A stretch of DNA of 64,000 nt from NCBI GenBank assembly GCA_030704615.1, contig CM060733.1, forward strand, positions 42,720,001-42,784,000, given 5' to 3'. Position numbers and translations under genes: made by a program. Source of the DNA: Takakia lepidozioides. Taxonomy: Eukaryota; Streptophyta; Takakiopsida; Takakiales; Takakiaceae. The stretch's first letter is position 1, and each line of letters starts with the position of its first letter. This document shows positions 1 to 12,900 of this stretch, in pieces. The notes beneath the pieces were generated by a model, which saw nothing but the letters and a program-made list of their open reading frames with translations, was not told where the DNA came from and ran no database searches.

Positions 1-2928
1 AATGCGCAAGAAAGAAAGGAAATGGGAGTGTTTGAGCCAGCAACAACTGCAATGGAAGAGCAAGGCTCTTCACACAGTGAGGGTGGACTAGCAGGGCAAC
101 CTGAGACTAAGAGGCAGAGACGGGGAAAGACTGTGGTGGCGGATCCACTGGCTTCACGGATTCCGCATGATAATGTTTCCCAAGCTCATGGCCAGGAAGG
201 GGCACAGCAGCACAGAGAAATGCTATTACTGGAAGCAGGACCTTCAGAGAGGGAGGAGGAAGTTACTTCTGTATCACAACCATCACAGCCACCTGAACGA
301 CTTGTCACAAGGTCACAAGTTATCCATGCAGCTCAACCAGAAATAATTGATTTGGAAAGTGAAGGGTAGATATTCCAACTACAGAACAGATAGTGGCAGA
401 AATAGAGAAGGGGGACCTTCTCTATGAATATTCTGGTCTGGTCAAGGAGACAGAAATCCCAGAGGTGCAACAGTTGCCCAAGGGAAATCCTGAGGTGCAT
501 ATAATACACACACCTGTGTCGGAGGTACCACAGGCGGAAGGTCATGACACTGTAGCACCGGTGATAGATGAAGTAGTTCAGGAAGAAAATCCGGTGGGAC
601 AATGGCCTGAATGGTTAGTGAGACATCACACTGTTGAAGATCAGGAGGAACAGCAGCAACCTCACCATGATGACCCTCAACAGGCAATGCTGATGAGTTC
701 CATAGGCAGGACACTTAATTTGTTGGGGACTTATGTCAAATCCCATGTTCCAATTACCCAATTGACAGCCTTGAGAGAGGAACTCAGGAAGGAGTTTGAG
801 GCTCGACTAGCCACTGAGTGTGCAAACAAGGTCGATGAAGAGGTCACTCTCAAAGATGAAGCAGGACTTGGGAAATACAGAAATGGCTTTGCAATTGGCC
901 AAGGAACAATTGATTGAGGCAGGCCTCGCGCAAGACCAGTTGCACGAAGCACATAAGCAACAGCTATACCAAATGCAGGTGCAGCATGAAAGCAAGTTGC
1001 AAGAACTGAATGCACTACATACGGAGTTGCAGACAGTGCATAACAGGATGGCGATACAATGTGCTACATTCACAACTATGCTTGACCAATCTACAAAAGA
1101 AATAAACAGTCAAGCGGAAAAATGTACGAAGGCAGAAGAAGAGAATGTTGAGCAAATGAAGCTCATTGTCGATATGAAGAATACAATCTGTCGCAATGAA
1201 GATACTTTCAAGCAATACAGGCAGATTGAAGCTGATCAAGAGAAGCACATCGTGGAGTTGCAGCAAACCATCATGGCCAATAGAAATGAAATCGCGGTCA
1301 ATAACAAGGCTTGGAAGGAAGCCAATAATCTACTTGCTGCTTATGAACCTCAGGCAAAGCGCATGGAGGCTTTACAACAGCAGTTGGAATTGTACAAGCT
1401 AAGAGAGGAGCAAACTCTCAGGGGAACCACAAGCAACTTGGTGGATAACAGCCTTATGCAGGTCTGGTTAGCACAAGGGCCAGTAGAGGGCAAAGCACCA
1501 CGGAAGCTCACCCAAAGCGAGATGAATGAGCTCAGGCTGCAGGTGCAGAACATTGCCACAACTACTATAGACAATGTCTATAGTAGGATAGCAGAGTTAC
1601 AAGAGGATGTAGACGGACTGCAGACTCAAGTGGAAGACCTCACTTCAAACATCGACCAAAGAGTCTATATCCCTCAGGAACAGCTAATGGCTTCTTATTT
1701 ACAAGCCAGAACTTTGGCTTTTCAGTCTTCACAGGAGGGGCAGGAGATGCCAATGATACAAGAGCCAGTACCACCACCACCACAACAAGTCACTGTACCA
1801 ATAGCTGAACCTGTGGTTACTACAACCACACCACAGCCACCACAGCCGGAGGTATGGGGCAATGCCGCTTTTAACCCACCTAAAACTCCAGCTGCAAGGG
1901 AGTACAGTAGGGCTATGATTATGCCCTTCAACCAAATTCCCATCATGTTGGATTTGGCTTGGAAAGAATTTAGTCCTCCGCAGTCATTCGCACATTACTA
2001 CCAAATCATGCGTATATGGCTGCCAGTGGCAACTAGGACTAAAGTTCTTCCGAACAATCGACATATTGAAGATCATCACTTTGCACAATACTGGCACGAA
2101 GCAGGTACCATGTTGAGGGAATTGATTGCTTTCCAGGTTGTACATGGACTCATTTATACCAAGACCAAGGAGATAGCAAGTATTGTCATGGGGTGCGGGT
2201 TATACTACGCTGCTTGTTTTCTGGTACGTTACCACATTGAGCAACAAAAGATGCAAACACGATTTCTGAGTTATTCCAGTGGAGATCATTGGGTATTACC
2301 TTCGGTGCCACCTCATATGTACCTATATGACCCAAAAGTTATGATGCAAAAGGATTCTCAAATTCGTTCATGGTTTCAAGCGGCCTGCAACCATTTGTCA
2401 ACACAGAAATTCGGCATTGATGACATTTTCTATAAGGGACATGTGGCATGGAAATACTTGCACGCTTGCACCAGTAATTGCACAGTAATTGGTACCCCAC
2501 TCACCTGGACAGACAAGGAGCTCAGTGTCTACACCAATTTTGCTGTTCAGCGGTTACACCAAGTTGTAAAATACAAACTTCCAGACATGGTAGGACAGCA
2601 TTGTATGCCCCAGATGATTCCACAAAAAGTTCAAAAATTAAAACACCTGAGAGGCGATGAGGATTCTGATACAACTGTTTCTTCACCGAATTCTTTTGAC
2701 ATGGGAGAAGACTATGCAGTTCAGATGGCAGAGAAGAAGCGAAGGGGGTCTCCTATGCCGGAAAGGTTACCTCGATATCAGCCTCCAGAGGGCCTCACTT
2801 ATCCAGGTAGTGATCAACCATCTCCGTCAACCAGAGACAGACCTCGGGCTCGTACACACAGTCCGCCACGAAACTCTCAACGTCAAGAAGGTGCTCACTC
2901 ACAAAGGTTTGCTAGTCGAAATCAGTAA
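1..2928 (+). CDS. ORF3 (post-pol protein) of gypsy family A, copy 1, 5' cut by window edge
   Basis: This is the downstream extra ORF of a Ty3/gypsy element, followed directly by its PPT and 3' LTR. The reading frame is nearly intact. Two one-base indels break it (near 368 and near 855), judged against the copies at 9997-13486 and 47744-50792. Visible order: a Glu-rich low-complexity N part (1-700), a long charged heptad-like coiled coil (about 860-1700), a Pro/Gln-rich linker with PPPPQQ (about 1765-1850), a helical domain with the motif IVMGC (2182-2196), and a basic Ser/Pro/Arg tail ending at TAA 2926-2928. I recognise no named family. There is no zinc knuckle, no catalytic motif, and no clear signal peptide or membrane segment, so an envelope role is not supported. 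The coiled coil suggests a self-assembling structural protein, which is inference. Confidence 0.75.
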
Positions 2929-2949
2929 ACCGTGAGGACACGGCTTTTT

Positions 2950-2963
2950 GAGGGGGGAAGGGG
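2950..2963 (+). promoter_or_regulatory. Polypurine tract of family A copy 1
   Basis: A pure G/A run (GAGGGGGGAAGGGG) lies 3 bases before the LTR start and 21 bases after the ORF3 stop. This is the usual place for the primer of plus-strand DNA synthesis. The same tract, reverse-complemented, sits beside the LTRs ending at 9958 and 47702. Confidence 0.8.
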
Positions 2964-2966
2964 TAA

Positions 2967-3980
2967 TGTTAGAGGACTGTCGGGGACTTAGACACTTATA
3001 CGGGATCTGTAGGGTACCCTTAATTTTTGCACAGACTGAGACCAACAGGAGCCTTAGGGTGACAGCAGCGCACTGTAGAGGGGGGTTACACAGCCCATCA
3101 CAGTCGTCACAGTCGTCACAGCCGACACAGCCAACACAGCCGTCACAGTCGTCACAGCCAACACATCCAACACAGCCAGTCACAGTCGTCACAGCCGACA
3201 CAGCCAACACAGCCCGTCACAGTCGTCACAACAGACACAGCCTGGCACAGCCACACAGCCAGTCACAGCCCGACACGGCCAAACACAGTCGCACAGCCAG
3301 TCACAGCCCGTCACAGTTTCACACAGCCAGTCACAGCTTGACACAGCTGTCACGATCATAGGAAACGAAGAAGAGTAGGACAGGGAACGACTGTGGGGAA
3401 CAACACCTGCGAAGGGAACATGTTAGTTCACAGACACGGTTAGTGAGGGAAACGGTTAGAACCGCGGATAGGAAGATAAAGGGAAAGAAACGGGGAATTG
3501 AGGGACATCATTCGGAGGAGGACTTCTTGGTGATAGAGGAGAGGGGATCGGGCAGAGATGAAGAACGGAAGTGAAGATAGAGAGATGATGAGTAGATGCT
3601 TGATATATGCAAGGCTGTAATGATATTGTAGAGGAGATTAGAGACACAATGGCTTCGGCCTGATACCTGATAAATCATAATCGGATACTTTTACGATACA
3701 ATCACACTGTGTAGAGAGATCTGAGTGAAGCTGTGGAATGAATGGATGAGTTGATGGAATCCAATAGATTGATAAAGCAAACTGATACTTAATTATCAAT
3801 GGTAAGATAGTTAACATGAATACCAAAAGGGAAACAAATAGGAAACACCCCATGATACACTAGCTGTAGGTCATGACTGATTGTTCTGCGCGGGCTGAGT
3901 ACTTAGAGATTTCCAACTCTTCAATCTTGGAGTTTCCGCCTCGAATAGCGAAGGGATGGGTGAGTAAAAGCCGCGCGACA
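2967..3980 (+). mobile_element. 3' LTR of family A, copy 1
   Basis: This 1,014-bp LTR begins TGTTAGAGG and ends GCGCGACA, so it has TG...CA ends and a short TGT/ACA inverted repeat. Four further copies on the - strand (ending at 9958, 24277, 33477 and 47702) share both ends. It carries a CACAGCC-type minisatellite. The sequence after 3980 is the integrase gene of family B, so this element is inserted into that gene. Its 5' LTR is outside the window. Confidence 0.9.
3088..3355 (+). repeat. CACAGCC minisatellite inside the LTR
   Basis: Short units of the form CACAGCC(G/A)A and GTCACAGTC repeat in tandem within the LTR. The homologous stretches are at about 9600-9838, 23955-24155, 33035-33355 and 47225-47582. 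They differ in length and account for much of the LTR length variation. Apparent ORFs rich in Thr/Gln/Pro or Ser/His/Arg across these stretches are by-products. Confidence 0.85.
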
Positions 3981-5545
3981 ACCAGTAGAACGAACGGGGA
4001 AGGGGACTTTGCACCCAATACTACCAAACAAAAGAACCATTGCAGCGCTGGGGGCTAGACTCATGGCATTAAACCTCCAGCAAGCTACACACAAAACCAA
4101 TACATCCTCAAACACTGACTACTACCAAATGGGTAGAGGCCAAGGCAATAAGAGACAACACTGCCATATCAATAGCCAAATTCTTATATGAAAACATCAT
4201 CACACGATTTGGTTGCCCACTGGAATTGTCAGTGATCAGGGATCAATTTCATAAATGAGGCCATAAAATGCGACGGAGGAGGTTCATGATTGTACATCAC
4301 AAGAGTACTGCTTACTATCCTCAAGGAAACGGTCAGGCGAATCTACCAACAAAATATTTATGCACTATCTTAACCAAGATAGAATGCCAATCGTACAGAT
4401 TGGGACACCAAATTGAACACAACACTATGGGCATTCAGGACATCATACAAGGTGACCACGAAGCATACACCATTTCAACTGGTGTATGGAGCAGAGGCAC
4501 TATTACCCATTGAATATTTGATACCCACACTACGAACCGGAACTCATGAACGATGGGGTTTAGAAGAATCCTTACGAGTCAGGGAATATGAGTTATTCCA
4601 TTGGAAGAAGTTCGAACAGATGCCGCAGATAACATGGCACGGATTCAGGAACAACAAAGGAAAAGAATATCCGAAGGGAAAGAGAAATCTTTCCAGGACG
4701 GGGACATTGTTTTGTGGTTACCTAAAATCAAGAAGATCAAACTGGGCGGAAAATTGAAAATGCCATGGATGGGACCATTTCAAATCAAAAGGGTACATGA
4801 CAATGGAACTGTTGATTTGCAGACCTTGGAACAAGAATTCGTGGGACGAATTAATATTAACAAGTTAAAAGGCTACCAGGGAATACATGACAAAGCCCTT
4901 ATACATGATTCATACGCCAACGAGGAAGATCAAACTGAAGATGAGGAGCGCAAAACCACCAATGCCTACTACATTCATCACGACACGGTGAATCAGCATG
5001 TACTAAGACAGGTGGCAACACGAATTCAAGGCACCACGACGGCTAGACCACCATTCATCTGGAGGACAACATTACCACCCCGTATACCGTATGATGAACC
5101 ATCGCCAGCACAAATGCCCTACAGAACCGTGAACGAATACGAAGCAGCCAACGAGTCATTGCTTGTGTTAAACTCCGAGATGTACGCTCCAGATCACCCC
5201 ACCGACCAAAGTAATCATACACCACTACCCTTCGATCATAACACGGAGGCAAAACGACGGCGCAATCCAACGGATTGCCAAAAGACAACGGATGGTAAGG
5301 GCAAAGCCATTAAACCAAGCTGCAAGTACTGCGCCCACGCCGCCCATCTAAAAACAGACCATGTACCAAAGTGGATGAACACAGCTCAGAGGGATGAACA
5401 TAAACTGACCAAAACTGGACAATCATCAACGACCATCAATTTTAACCAAAGCAAATCACGAAGAAAAACCAACGAAAGAAAATCAAGCACAAAAGGAATG
5501 AAGTTTTCTCAAAACCATTACCAGAGGCTAAATGCTTCTTGGTAA
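3981..5545 (+). pseudogene. Integrase (core to C-terminus) of gypsy family B, 5' cut by a family A insertion
   Basis: The remnant starts just before the first catalytic Asp of the integrase core (WGLD near 4049) and shows the second Asp region (SDQG near 4231) and the NGQA block that carries the Glu (near 4335). Several frameshifts break the core. From 4601 to the TAA at 5543-5545 one frame of 314 codons is open. It holds the C-terminal DNA-binding region (WMGPFQIKRV, INKLKGYQGIHDK) and then a long polar tail. It aligns with the family A integrase at 16301-18155 but is clearly diverged, so it is a separate family of the same lineage. The 5' part was cut off by the family A element ending at 3980. 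Confidence 0.8.
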
Positions 5546-5790
5546 GCCTGGGCCTAGCAATTAAAGCTAACTGCACTTTAAACTCAGACAACCAGCAGGA
5601 CAGAATTACCTCCATGACAACCTCGAGAGAAGTTAGAGGAGAACCCCTACTTAAACCCAGAAGCGAACTCCTCACCTTCTCTTCCGCAAACTGGAAAATG
5701 TTCTATACACAACTTCCAGTGTGCTTCATACTCGTTGTGATACAAGAATTGGTGCTCCAATTCCTTACAGCAACCGCAAGACTAAGCGAA

Positions 5791-8534
5791 ATGGCAGCCA
5801 CCAAGCGGAAGGCACCAAGTTCTTATGCGCAAGTGAATTTCAAAATCAGGCCCGACGTTGCGGAAGCTTTGAGCAGGACACAGAGACATAGGAGACGTTG
5901 CAGTCTGGGGCCTGCGAGCCTTCATCACCACGCTTGGACTGGAACCTGAAACACGACGAGCTGTTTGCAGGGAGTTCTGGAGAATTACAACACCAGCACT
6001 CGGAGCACAAATGGAACCTGAAACACGACGAGCTGTGCAGGGAGTTCTTGGAGAATTACAACACCAGCACTCGGAGCACAAATGTCCATGACACACACAT
6101 CCTGCTGACGGAGAAGTACTTGGCGGAAGTGTCTCACCTTCCTAGTCTGGATGTACCAGCGTACAGCGGCAAACCTCTAAGGTTTGTACTTGCAGATTTG
6201 TTTGAGAATCTCAACTAAGCAGATCAGGGCTACACATGCTGCCACAGCAAAAGCCTCGGCTTTAGGAAGATAGCCCCGGTACTTAGCACGTTGCTTTGCC
6301 TCAGGCAAAACCACAGCTACTGTACCAAGGAGCTAATCAATCAAGTGTTGATTTGCCTCAATGGGCAATCGTGAATTGGGCAAGCTTCTTATTGAGGAAG
6401 TTAACCCAAGAACTGACCCGGTTGACAAAGAAGAAGAAGGAAGCAACTGTTACTATGGCGACTCCCTTGTTACTCCAAATGATTCGACATACTGTACACC
6501 TAACGCCCGAAGAGCAAGCGACGTTGGGGATTATGCAACGGGTAGATACAATGGAGGAAGAAGGGAGTGAGACAGCAGTAGGATAAGAAGAAGAAGAGGG
6601 CGGACTTGCAAAGAGAGCCCGAATCAACGAAGCAACCACAAGTACAGCAGCAGAGGACATCATCAACTCGACGGCTGATTCCCCAGTGCAGAGAGAAGGG
6701 GAGAATCAACAGCCAAAAGGAGGAAACCAACCACAGACCAACGAAGCAACGCCCATGGAAATTAGCCATGGCAACACCGAAACCTAGCAAGCAACACACA
6801 CAGAGGTCACACAACCAGGAACATAGGAGGGAGACATAGTGGCACAGCAACAGTAGATAGTGCAAGAGGCACCCAACCAGCAACAATAGCAGATGGTGCA
6901 AGAGGCACCAAATCAGCAGCAGCAAGACAAAAAATCCAATTTGGAATTACTACTAGCACAACAAGTTTTGGATACAACAGCATGGGACACAGGGTTGGAG
7001 GAGACGCCGTAGAATACAAGCATTGGGTCAACTAACAGCTTGTATGGACAAGGCTAAGGATTACATTAGCCCGGAAAACATGAGCATGATCTTAGACCAC
7101 ATCAAAGAGAAGCACTAGAGAGAATTGGCCACTGCAAGAACAGTATGTAACCATGAGGTTACAATTGCAGCATTAGAAGATCAAAAGTCGACCCTACTTT
7201 GCCAATACAACACTTTGGCACAACGCAGAGATGAGTGGGAGCAGAAGTGGGAAAGACAGAGAGACGAAACACGCCATGTCCAAGTTGACCTCGATGCAGA
7301 GCGAGAGAGATCTCGGAAAACAGAGATAGAGGTGGAAACACTCACAGCACATGTGCAAACGTTAAAGTAGCAGGTGGAGACACTCAAGGGGCAGCTGAGG
7401 ACTGCCAGAGATCAGGGAACCAAGTGGCTCAACAGCAACACTACACTGCTGAAGGAAAGGGAGAATGCTGAGAGCAGGCTGTTTACCGCCACCACAGAAA
7501 GAGACATTGCCATGGGCAATGAACAAGAATGGAAGCAGCAGCTGGAGAAGCTGACACTGCAAGCAGGGTTGGATGCAGTAGACACAGCCTTAGCCAGAGC
7601 CTAGTTGAATAAATGGAGTGAATTGGAGATGAAGAAACTCAACAGGGCAATGGTGAGGCAGATGAAATGTCAGTTGGCGAAATTGGTGACAGACATTCAT
7701 GAGGAGCTCATGGACGAAGAGGAACAAGAGGAGCAAGATCACGAACGAGAGACACCAATACAATCAACAACAACAACAACAACAACAACACCAACCCAAA
7801 CACCACCAACAACACAACCACCACCAAGTCAACAAACACTGGTACAGGCCACAGCAAGGCCATCTACTTAAGAGGTAAACCCTGTAACACTACCAAGTGT
7901 CCTGGTAGCATCAACTTCAGTAGCAGTGGATGATTTCCAAATCATGCCATGCAAGCAGGATGGGGAGTGGTTAAAGTATTCAGAGGAATACTTTAAAATG
8001 ATGGTAGTACCAGCCCACCAAATCCCAGAAATACTGGAGAAGGTTTTCAAAACCTTAACCCCCTGCAGATCATTGGGTCAATTGCATCTGCTCAATCAAA
8101 CTCTTATTCCTCTGAGATATAGGATGAGGCCACTGGCTAAGGAGGAGACATGGTCAGGGGCAGAATTGGTTGAATTATGGCGCCAGGCTCTCCTGGAATA
8201 CAAGGAGCTGGTAGCTTACATGTGGGCAGTGGGGCAATTGAAGATTAATCCTACCCGGGTAGTAACCATTGTGATGGGATGCCCAAGTTTTTATATTGGC
8301 AGTTACTTGTACCGGATGTTCGTGACAATGAGGGGAAGCTGGCAGCACTATGAGAGTATTGAAAAAGATACTCACTGGGAATTACCCAAATTCTAGCCAC
8401 CAGAGAGAGTCACATGCACTTCAGCATATATAAATAGGCCACTGTATGCTGAAGCATGGCGCCAGGCAAAGGACCACTTTTCACTATTGGTATTGGACAG
8501 AGACCACCCTTTCAGAGAAACAGGGGTCCAAGCT
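5791..8534 (+). pseudogene. ORF3 (post-pol protein) of gypsy family B
   Basis: Downstream of the family B integrase lies a broken counterpart of the family A ORF3. It probably starts at ATG 5791 (MAATKRKAP). The N part (about 6000-6590) lines up with the start of the family A ORF3 at 13486 and below: a block with GQ-x-V-N/Q-W and a run of matching hydrophobic positions. A charged coiled coil follows (about 7125-7800), then a Thr/Pro/Gln run (7760-7850). The last part (7926-8534) matches the helical domain, with the same IVMGC motif (8268-8282) and HW-x-LP. There are several stops and frameshifts, including TAG at 8394-8396 with the frame continuing beyond it. The 3' end is lost in the N gap. 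Function unknown. Confidence 0.65.
5938..6083 (+). repeat. About 70-bp tandem duplication in family B ORF3
   Basis: The segment starting TGGAACCTGAAACACGACGA occurs twice in a row (5938 onward and 6010 onward). The copies differ by small indels, including TTTGCAGG against TGCAGG. Confidence 0.85.
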
Positions 8535-9034
8535 NNNNNNNNNNNNNNNNNNNNNNNNNNNNNNNNNNNNNNNNNNNNNNNNNNNNNNNNNNNNNNNNNN
8601 NNNNNNNNNNNNNNNNNNNNNNNNNNNNNNNNNNNNNNNNNNNNNNNNNNNNNNNNNNNNNNNNNNNNNNNNNNNNNNNNNNNNNNNNNNNNNNNNNNNN
8701 NNNNNNNNNNNNNNNNNNNNNNNNNNNNNNNNNNNNNNNNNNNNNNNNNNNNNNNNNNNNNNNNNNNNNNNNNNNNNNNNNNNNNNNNNNNNNNNNNNNN
8801 NNNNNNNNNNNNNNNNNNNNNNNNNNNNNNNNNNNNNNNNNNNNNNNNNNNNNNNNNNNNNNNNNNNNNNNNNNNNNNNNNNNNNNNNNNNNNNNNNNNN
8901 NNNNNNNNNNNNNNNNNNNNNNNNNNNNNNNNNNNNNNNNNNNNNNNNNNNNNNNNNNNNNNNNNNNNNNNNNNNNNNNNNNNNNNNNNNNNNNNNNNNN
9001 NNNNNNNNNNNNNNNNNNNNNNNNNNNNNNNNNN
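8535..9034. other. Assembly gap (500 N)
   Basis: There are exactly 500 N, probably a placeholder of unknown true size. It hides the 3' end of family B, the left flank of the 15-kb element and the outer end of its 3' LTR. ORFs drawn across it are meaningless. Confidence 0.99.
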
Positions 9035-9958
9035 ATCCGAGGCGGAAACTCCAAGATAGAAGAGTTGGAAATCTCTAAGTACTCAGCCCCGCGCAGAACA
9101 ATCAGTCATGACCTACAGCTAGTGTATCTCATGGGGGTGTTTTCCTATTTGTTTCCCTTTCCGCATTCATCTTAGCTACCTTACCATTGATAATTAAGTA
9201 TCAGTTTGCTTCATCAATTTATCGGTTTCCTTCACTCCTCCATTCAATCCACAGCTTCACTCAGATCTCTCTACACAGTGTGATTGTATCGTATAAGTAT
9301 CAGATTATGATTTATCAGGTATCAGGCCGAAGCCATTGTGTCTCTATTCTCCTCTACAATATCCCTACAGCTTTGCATATAACAAGCATCTACTAATCCT
9401 CTTTCCTCCTTCATCGTGCTCTCGATCTCCGCTCCGTCCCCTGACTCCGAAATCCTCCTCCCCCCAATAATAATCCCCTTCTCATTCCCGTTCTTCCCTT
9501 TATCTCCTATCCGTAGTTCTAACCGTTTTCCCTCACTAACCGTCGCTTGTGAACTAACATGTTCCCCACAGTCGTTCCCTGTCCTGGCTTTCCGTTCCCT
9601 ATGATCGTGACAGCTGTGTCAAGCTGTGACTGGCTGTGTTGAAACTGTTGACGGGCTGTGACTGGCTGTGCGACTGTGTTTGGCTGTATTGTCAGGCTGT
9701 GATTGGCTGTGTGGGCTGTGTCGGCTGTGTCGACTGTGACGACTGTGTGACGGGCTGTGTTGGGCTGTGTCGGCTGTGACGACTGTGACGGGCTGGCTGT
9801 GTCGGCTGTGACCTGTGTCGACTGTGACGGCTGTGTAACCCCCCTCTACAGTGCGCTGCTGTCACCCCTAAGGCTCCTGTTGGTCTCAGTCTGTGCAAAA
9901 ATTAAGGGTACCCTACAGATCCCGTATAAGTGTCTAAGTCCCCTACAGTCCTCTAACA
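9035..9958 (-). mobile_element. 3' LTR of family A copy 2 (outer end in gap)
   Basis: The inner end reads CTCTAACA at 9951-9958 (reverse of TGTTAGAG). The outer TGTCGCGCGGC end is missing because the N gap covers it. It carries the minisatellite at 9600-9838. Confidence 0.9.
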
Positions 9959-9961
9959 TTT

Positions 9962-9978
9962 ACCCTTCCCCCCTCAAA
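9962..9978 (-). promoter_or_regulatory. Polypurine tract of family A copy 2
   Basis: The - strand reads TTGAGGGGGGAAGGGT just outside the 3' LTR, matching the tract at 2950-2963. Confidence 0.75.
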
Positions 9979-9996
9979 AAGTCGTGTCCTCACGGT

Positions 9997-12900
9997 TTAC
10001 TGTTTCCGAGTAGCAAACCTTTGTGAGTGAGCTCCTTGTTGACGTTGAGAGTTTGTGGCGGGCTGTGTGTACGAGCCCGAGGTCTGTCTCTGGTTGATGG
10101 AGATGGTTGATCATTACCTGGATAAGTGAGGCCTTCTGGAGGCTGATATCGAGGTAATCTTTCCGGCATAGGAGATCCCCTTTGTTTCTTCTCTTCATCT
10201 GAATTGCATAGTCTTCTCCCATGTCAAAAGAATTTTGTGAAGAAACAGTTGTTGTATCAGAATCCTCATCGCCTCTCAGGTGTTTTAATTTTCGAACTTT
10301 TTGTGGAATCATCTGGGGCATACAATGCTGTCCTACCATGTCTGGAAGTTTGCATTTTACAACCTGGGTGTAACCGCCGTTGAACAGCAAAATTGGTGTA
10401 GACACTGAGCTCCTTGTCTGTCCAGATGAGTGGGGTACCAATTACTGGTGCAGCGTGCAAGTATTTCCATGCGATATGTCCCTTATAGAAAATGTCATCA
10501 AGTCCGAATTTCTGTGTTGACAAATTGTTGCAGGCTGCTTGAAACCATGAACGAATTTGAGAATCCTTCTGTATCATAACTTTTGGGTCATATAGGTACA
10601 TATGAGGTGGCACCGAAGGTAATACCCAATGATTCTCCACTGGAGTAACTTTGAAAGCGTGCTTGCATCTTTTGTTGCTCAATGTGGTAACGTATCAGAA
10701 AACAAGCAGCGTAGTATAGCCCGCACCCCATGACAATACTTGCTATCTCCTTGGTCTTGGTATAAATGAGTCCATGTACAACCTGGAAAGCAACCAATTC
10801 CCTGAACATGGTACCTGCCTCGTGCCAGTATTGTGCAAAGTGATGATCTTCAATATGTCGATTGTTTGGAAGAACTTTAGTCCTGGTTGCCACTGGCAGC
10901 CAAATACGCATGATTTGGTAGTAATGTGCGAATGACTGCGGAGGACTAAATTCTTTCCAAGCCAAATCCAACATGATGGGAATTTGGTTGAAGGGCATAA
11001 TCATAGCCCTACTGTACTCCCTGGCAGCTGGAGTTTTTAGGTGGGTTAAAAGCTGCATTGCCCCATACCTCCGGCTGTGGTGGCTGTGGTGTGGTTGTAG
11101 TAACCACAGGTTCAGCTACTGGTACACTGACCTGTTGTGGTGGTGGTGGTACTGGTTCCTGTACCATTGGCATCTCCTGCACCTCCTGTGAAGACTGAAA
11201 AGCCAGAGTTCTGGCTTGCAAATAAGAAGCCATTAGCTGTTCCTGAGGGATATAGACTCTTTGGTCGATGTTTGAAGTGAGGTCTTCCACTTGAGTCTGG
11301 AGTCCGTCTACATCCTCTTGTAACTCTGCTATCCTACTATAGACATTGTCTATAGTAGTTGTGGCAATGTTCTGCACCTGCAGTCTAAGCTCATTCATCT
11401 CGCTTTGGGTGAGCTTCCGTGGGGCTTTGCCCTCTACTGGCCCTTGTGCTAACCAGACCTGCATAAGGCTGTTATCCACCAAGCTGCTTGTGGTTCCCCT
11501 GAGAGTTTGCTCCTCTCTTAGCTTATACAATTCCAACTGCTGTTGTAAAGCCTCCATGCGCTTCGCCTGTGCTCAACCAATTGCGCATAGGCAGCAAGTA
11601 GATTATTGGCTTCCTTCGAAGCCTTGTTACTGACCGCGATTTCATTTCTATTGGCCACGATGGTTTGTTGCAACTCCACGATGTATTTCTCTTGCTCAGC
11701 TTCCATCTGCCTGTATTGCTTGAAAGTATCTTCATTGCGACAGATTGTATTCTTCATATCGACAATGAGCTTCATGTGCTCCACATTCTCTTCTTCTGCC
11801 TTCGTACATTTTTCCGCTTGACTGTTTATTTCTTTTGTTGATTGGTCAAGCATAGTTGTAAATGTAGCACATTGTATCGCCATCCTGTTATGCACTGTCT
11901 GCAACTCCGTATGTAGTGCATTCAGTTCTTGCAACTTGCTTTCATGCTGCACCTGCATTTGGTATAGCTGTTGCTTATGTGTTTCGTGCAACTGGTCTTG
12001 CGCGAGGCCTGCCTCAATCAATTGTTGCTTGGCCAATTGCAAAGCCATTTCTGTATTGGCCAAGTCCTGCTTCATCTTGAGAGTGACCTCTTCATCGACC
12101 TTGTTTGCACACTCAGTGGCAAGTCGAGCCTCAAACTCCTTCCTGAGTTCTTCTTTCAAGGCTGTCAATTGGGTAATTGGAACATGGGTTTTGACATAAG
12201 TCCCCAACAAATTAAGTGTCCTGCTTATGGAACTCATCAGCATTGCCTGTTGAGGGTCATCATGGTGAGGTTGCTGCTGTTCCTCCTGATCTTCAACAGT
12301 ATGATGTCTCACTAACCATTCAGACCATTGTCCCACCGGATTTTCTTCCTGAACTACTTCATTTATGACCGGTGCTACAGTGTCATGGCCTTCCGCCTGT
12401 GGTACCTCCGACACAGGTGTGTGCATTATATGTACCTCAGGATTTCTCTTGGGCAACTGTTGCACCTCTGGGATTTCTGTCTCCTTGACCAGACCAGAAT
12501 ATTCATAGAGAAGGTCCCCTTTCTCTATTTCTGCCACTATCTGTTCTGTAGTTGGAATATCTATCCCTTCACTTTCCAAATCAATTATTTCGGGTTGAGC
12601 TGCATGGATAACTTGTGACCTTGTGACAAGTCGTTCAAGTGGCCTGTGTTGGTTGTGATGCAGAAGTAACTTCTTCCTCCCTCTCTGAAGGTCCTGCTTC
12701 CAGTAATAACATTCTTTTGTGCTGCTGTGCCCCTTCCTGGTCATGAGCTTGGGAAACATTATCATGCGGAATCCGTGAAGCCAGTGGATCTGCCACTACA
12801 GTCTTTCCCATTCTCTGCCTCTTAGTCTCGGGTTGTGCTGCTAGTCCACCCTCACTGTGTGAAGAGCCTTGTCTTCCATTGCAGTTGTTTCTGGCTCAAA

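Noticed and set aside
2948-3361. Thr/Gln/Pro-rich ORF in the LTR
   Set aside because: It is the LTR minisatellite translated. Its frame is not kept between LTR copies.
8446-9175. ORFs of 180-239 codons
   Set aside because: They run through 500 N and have no sequence support.
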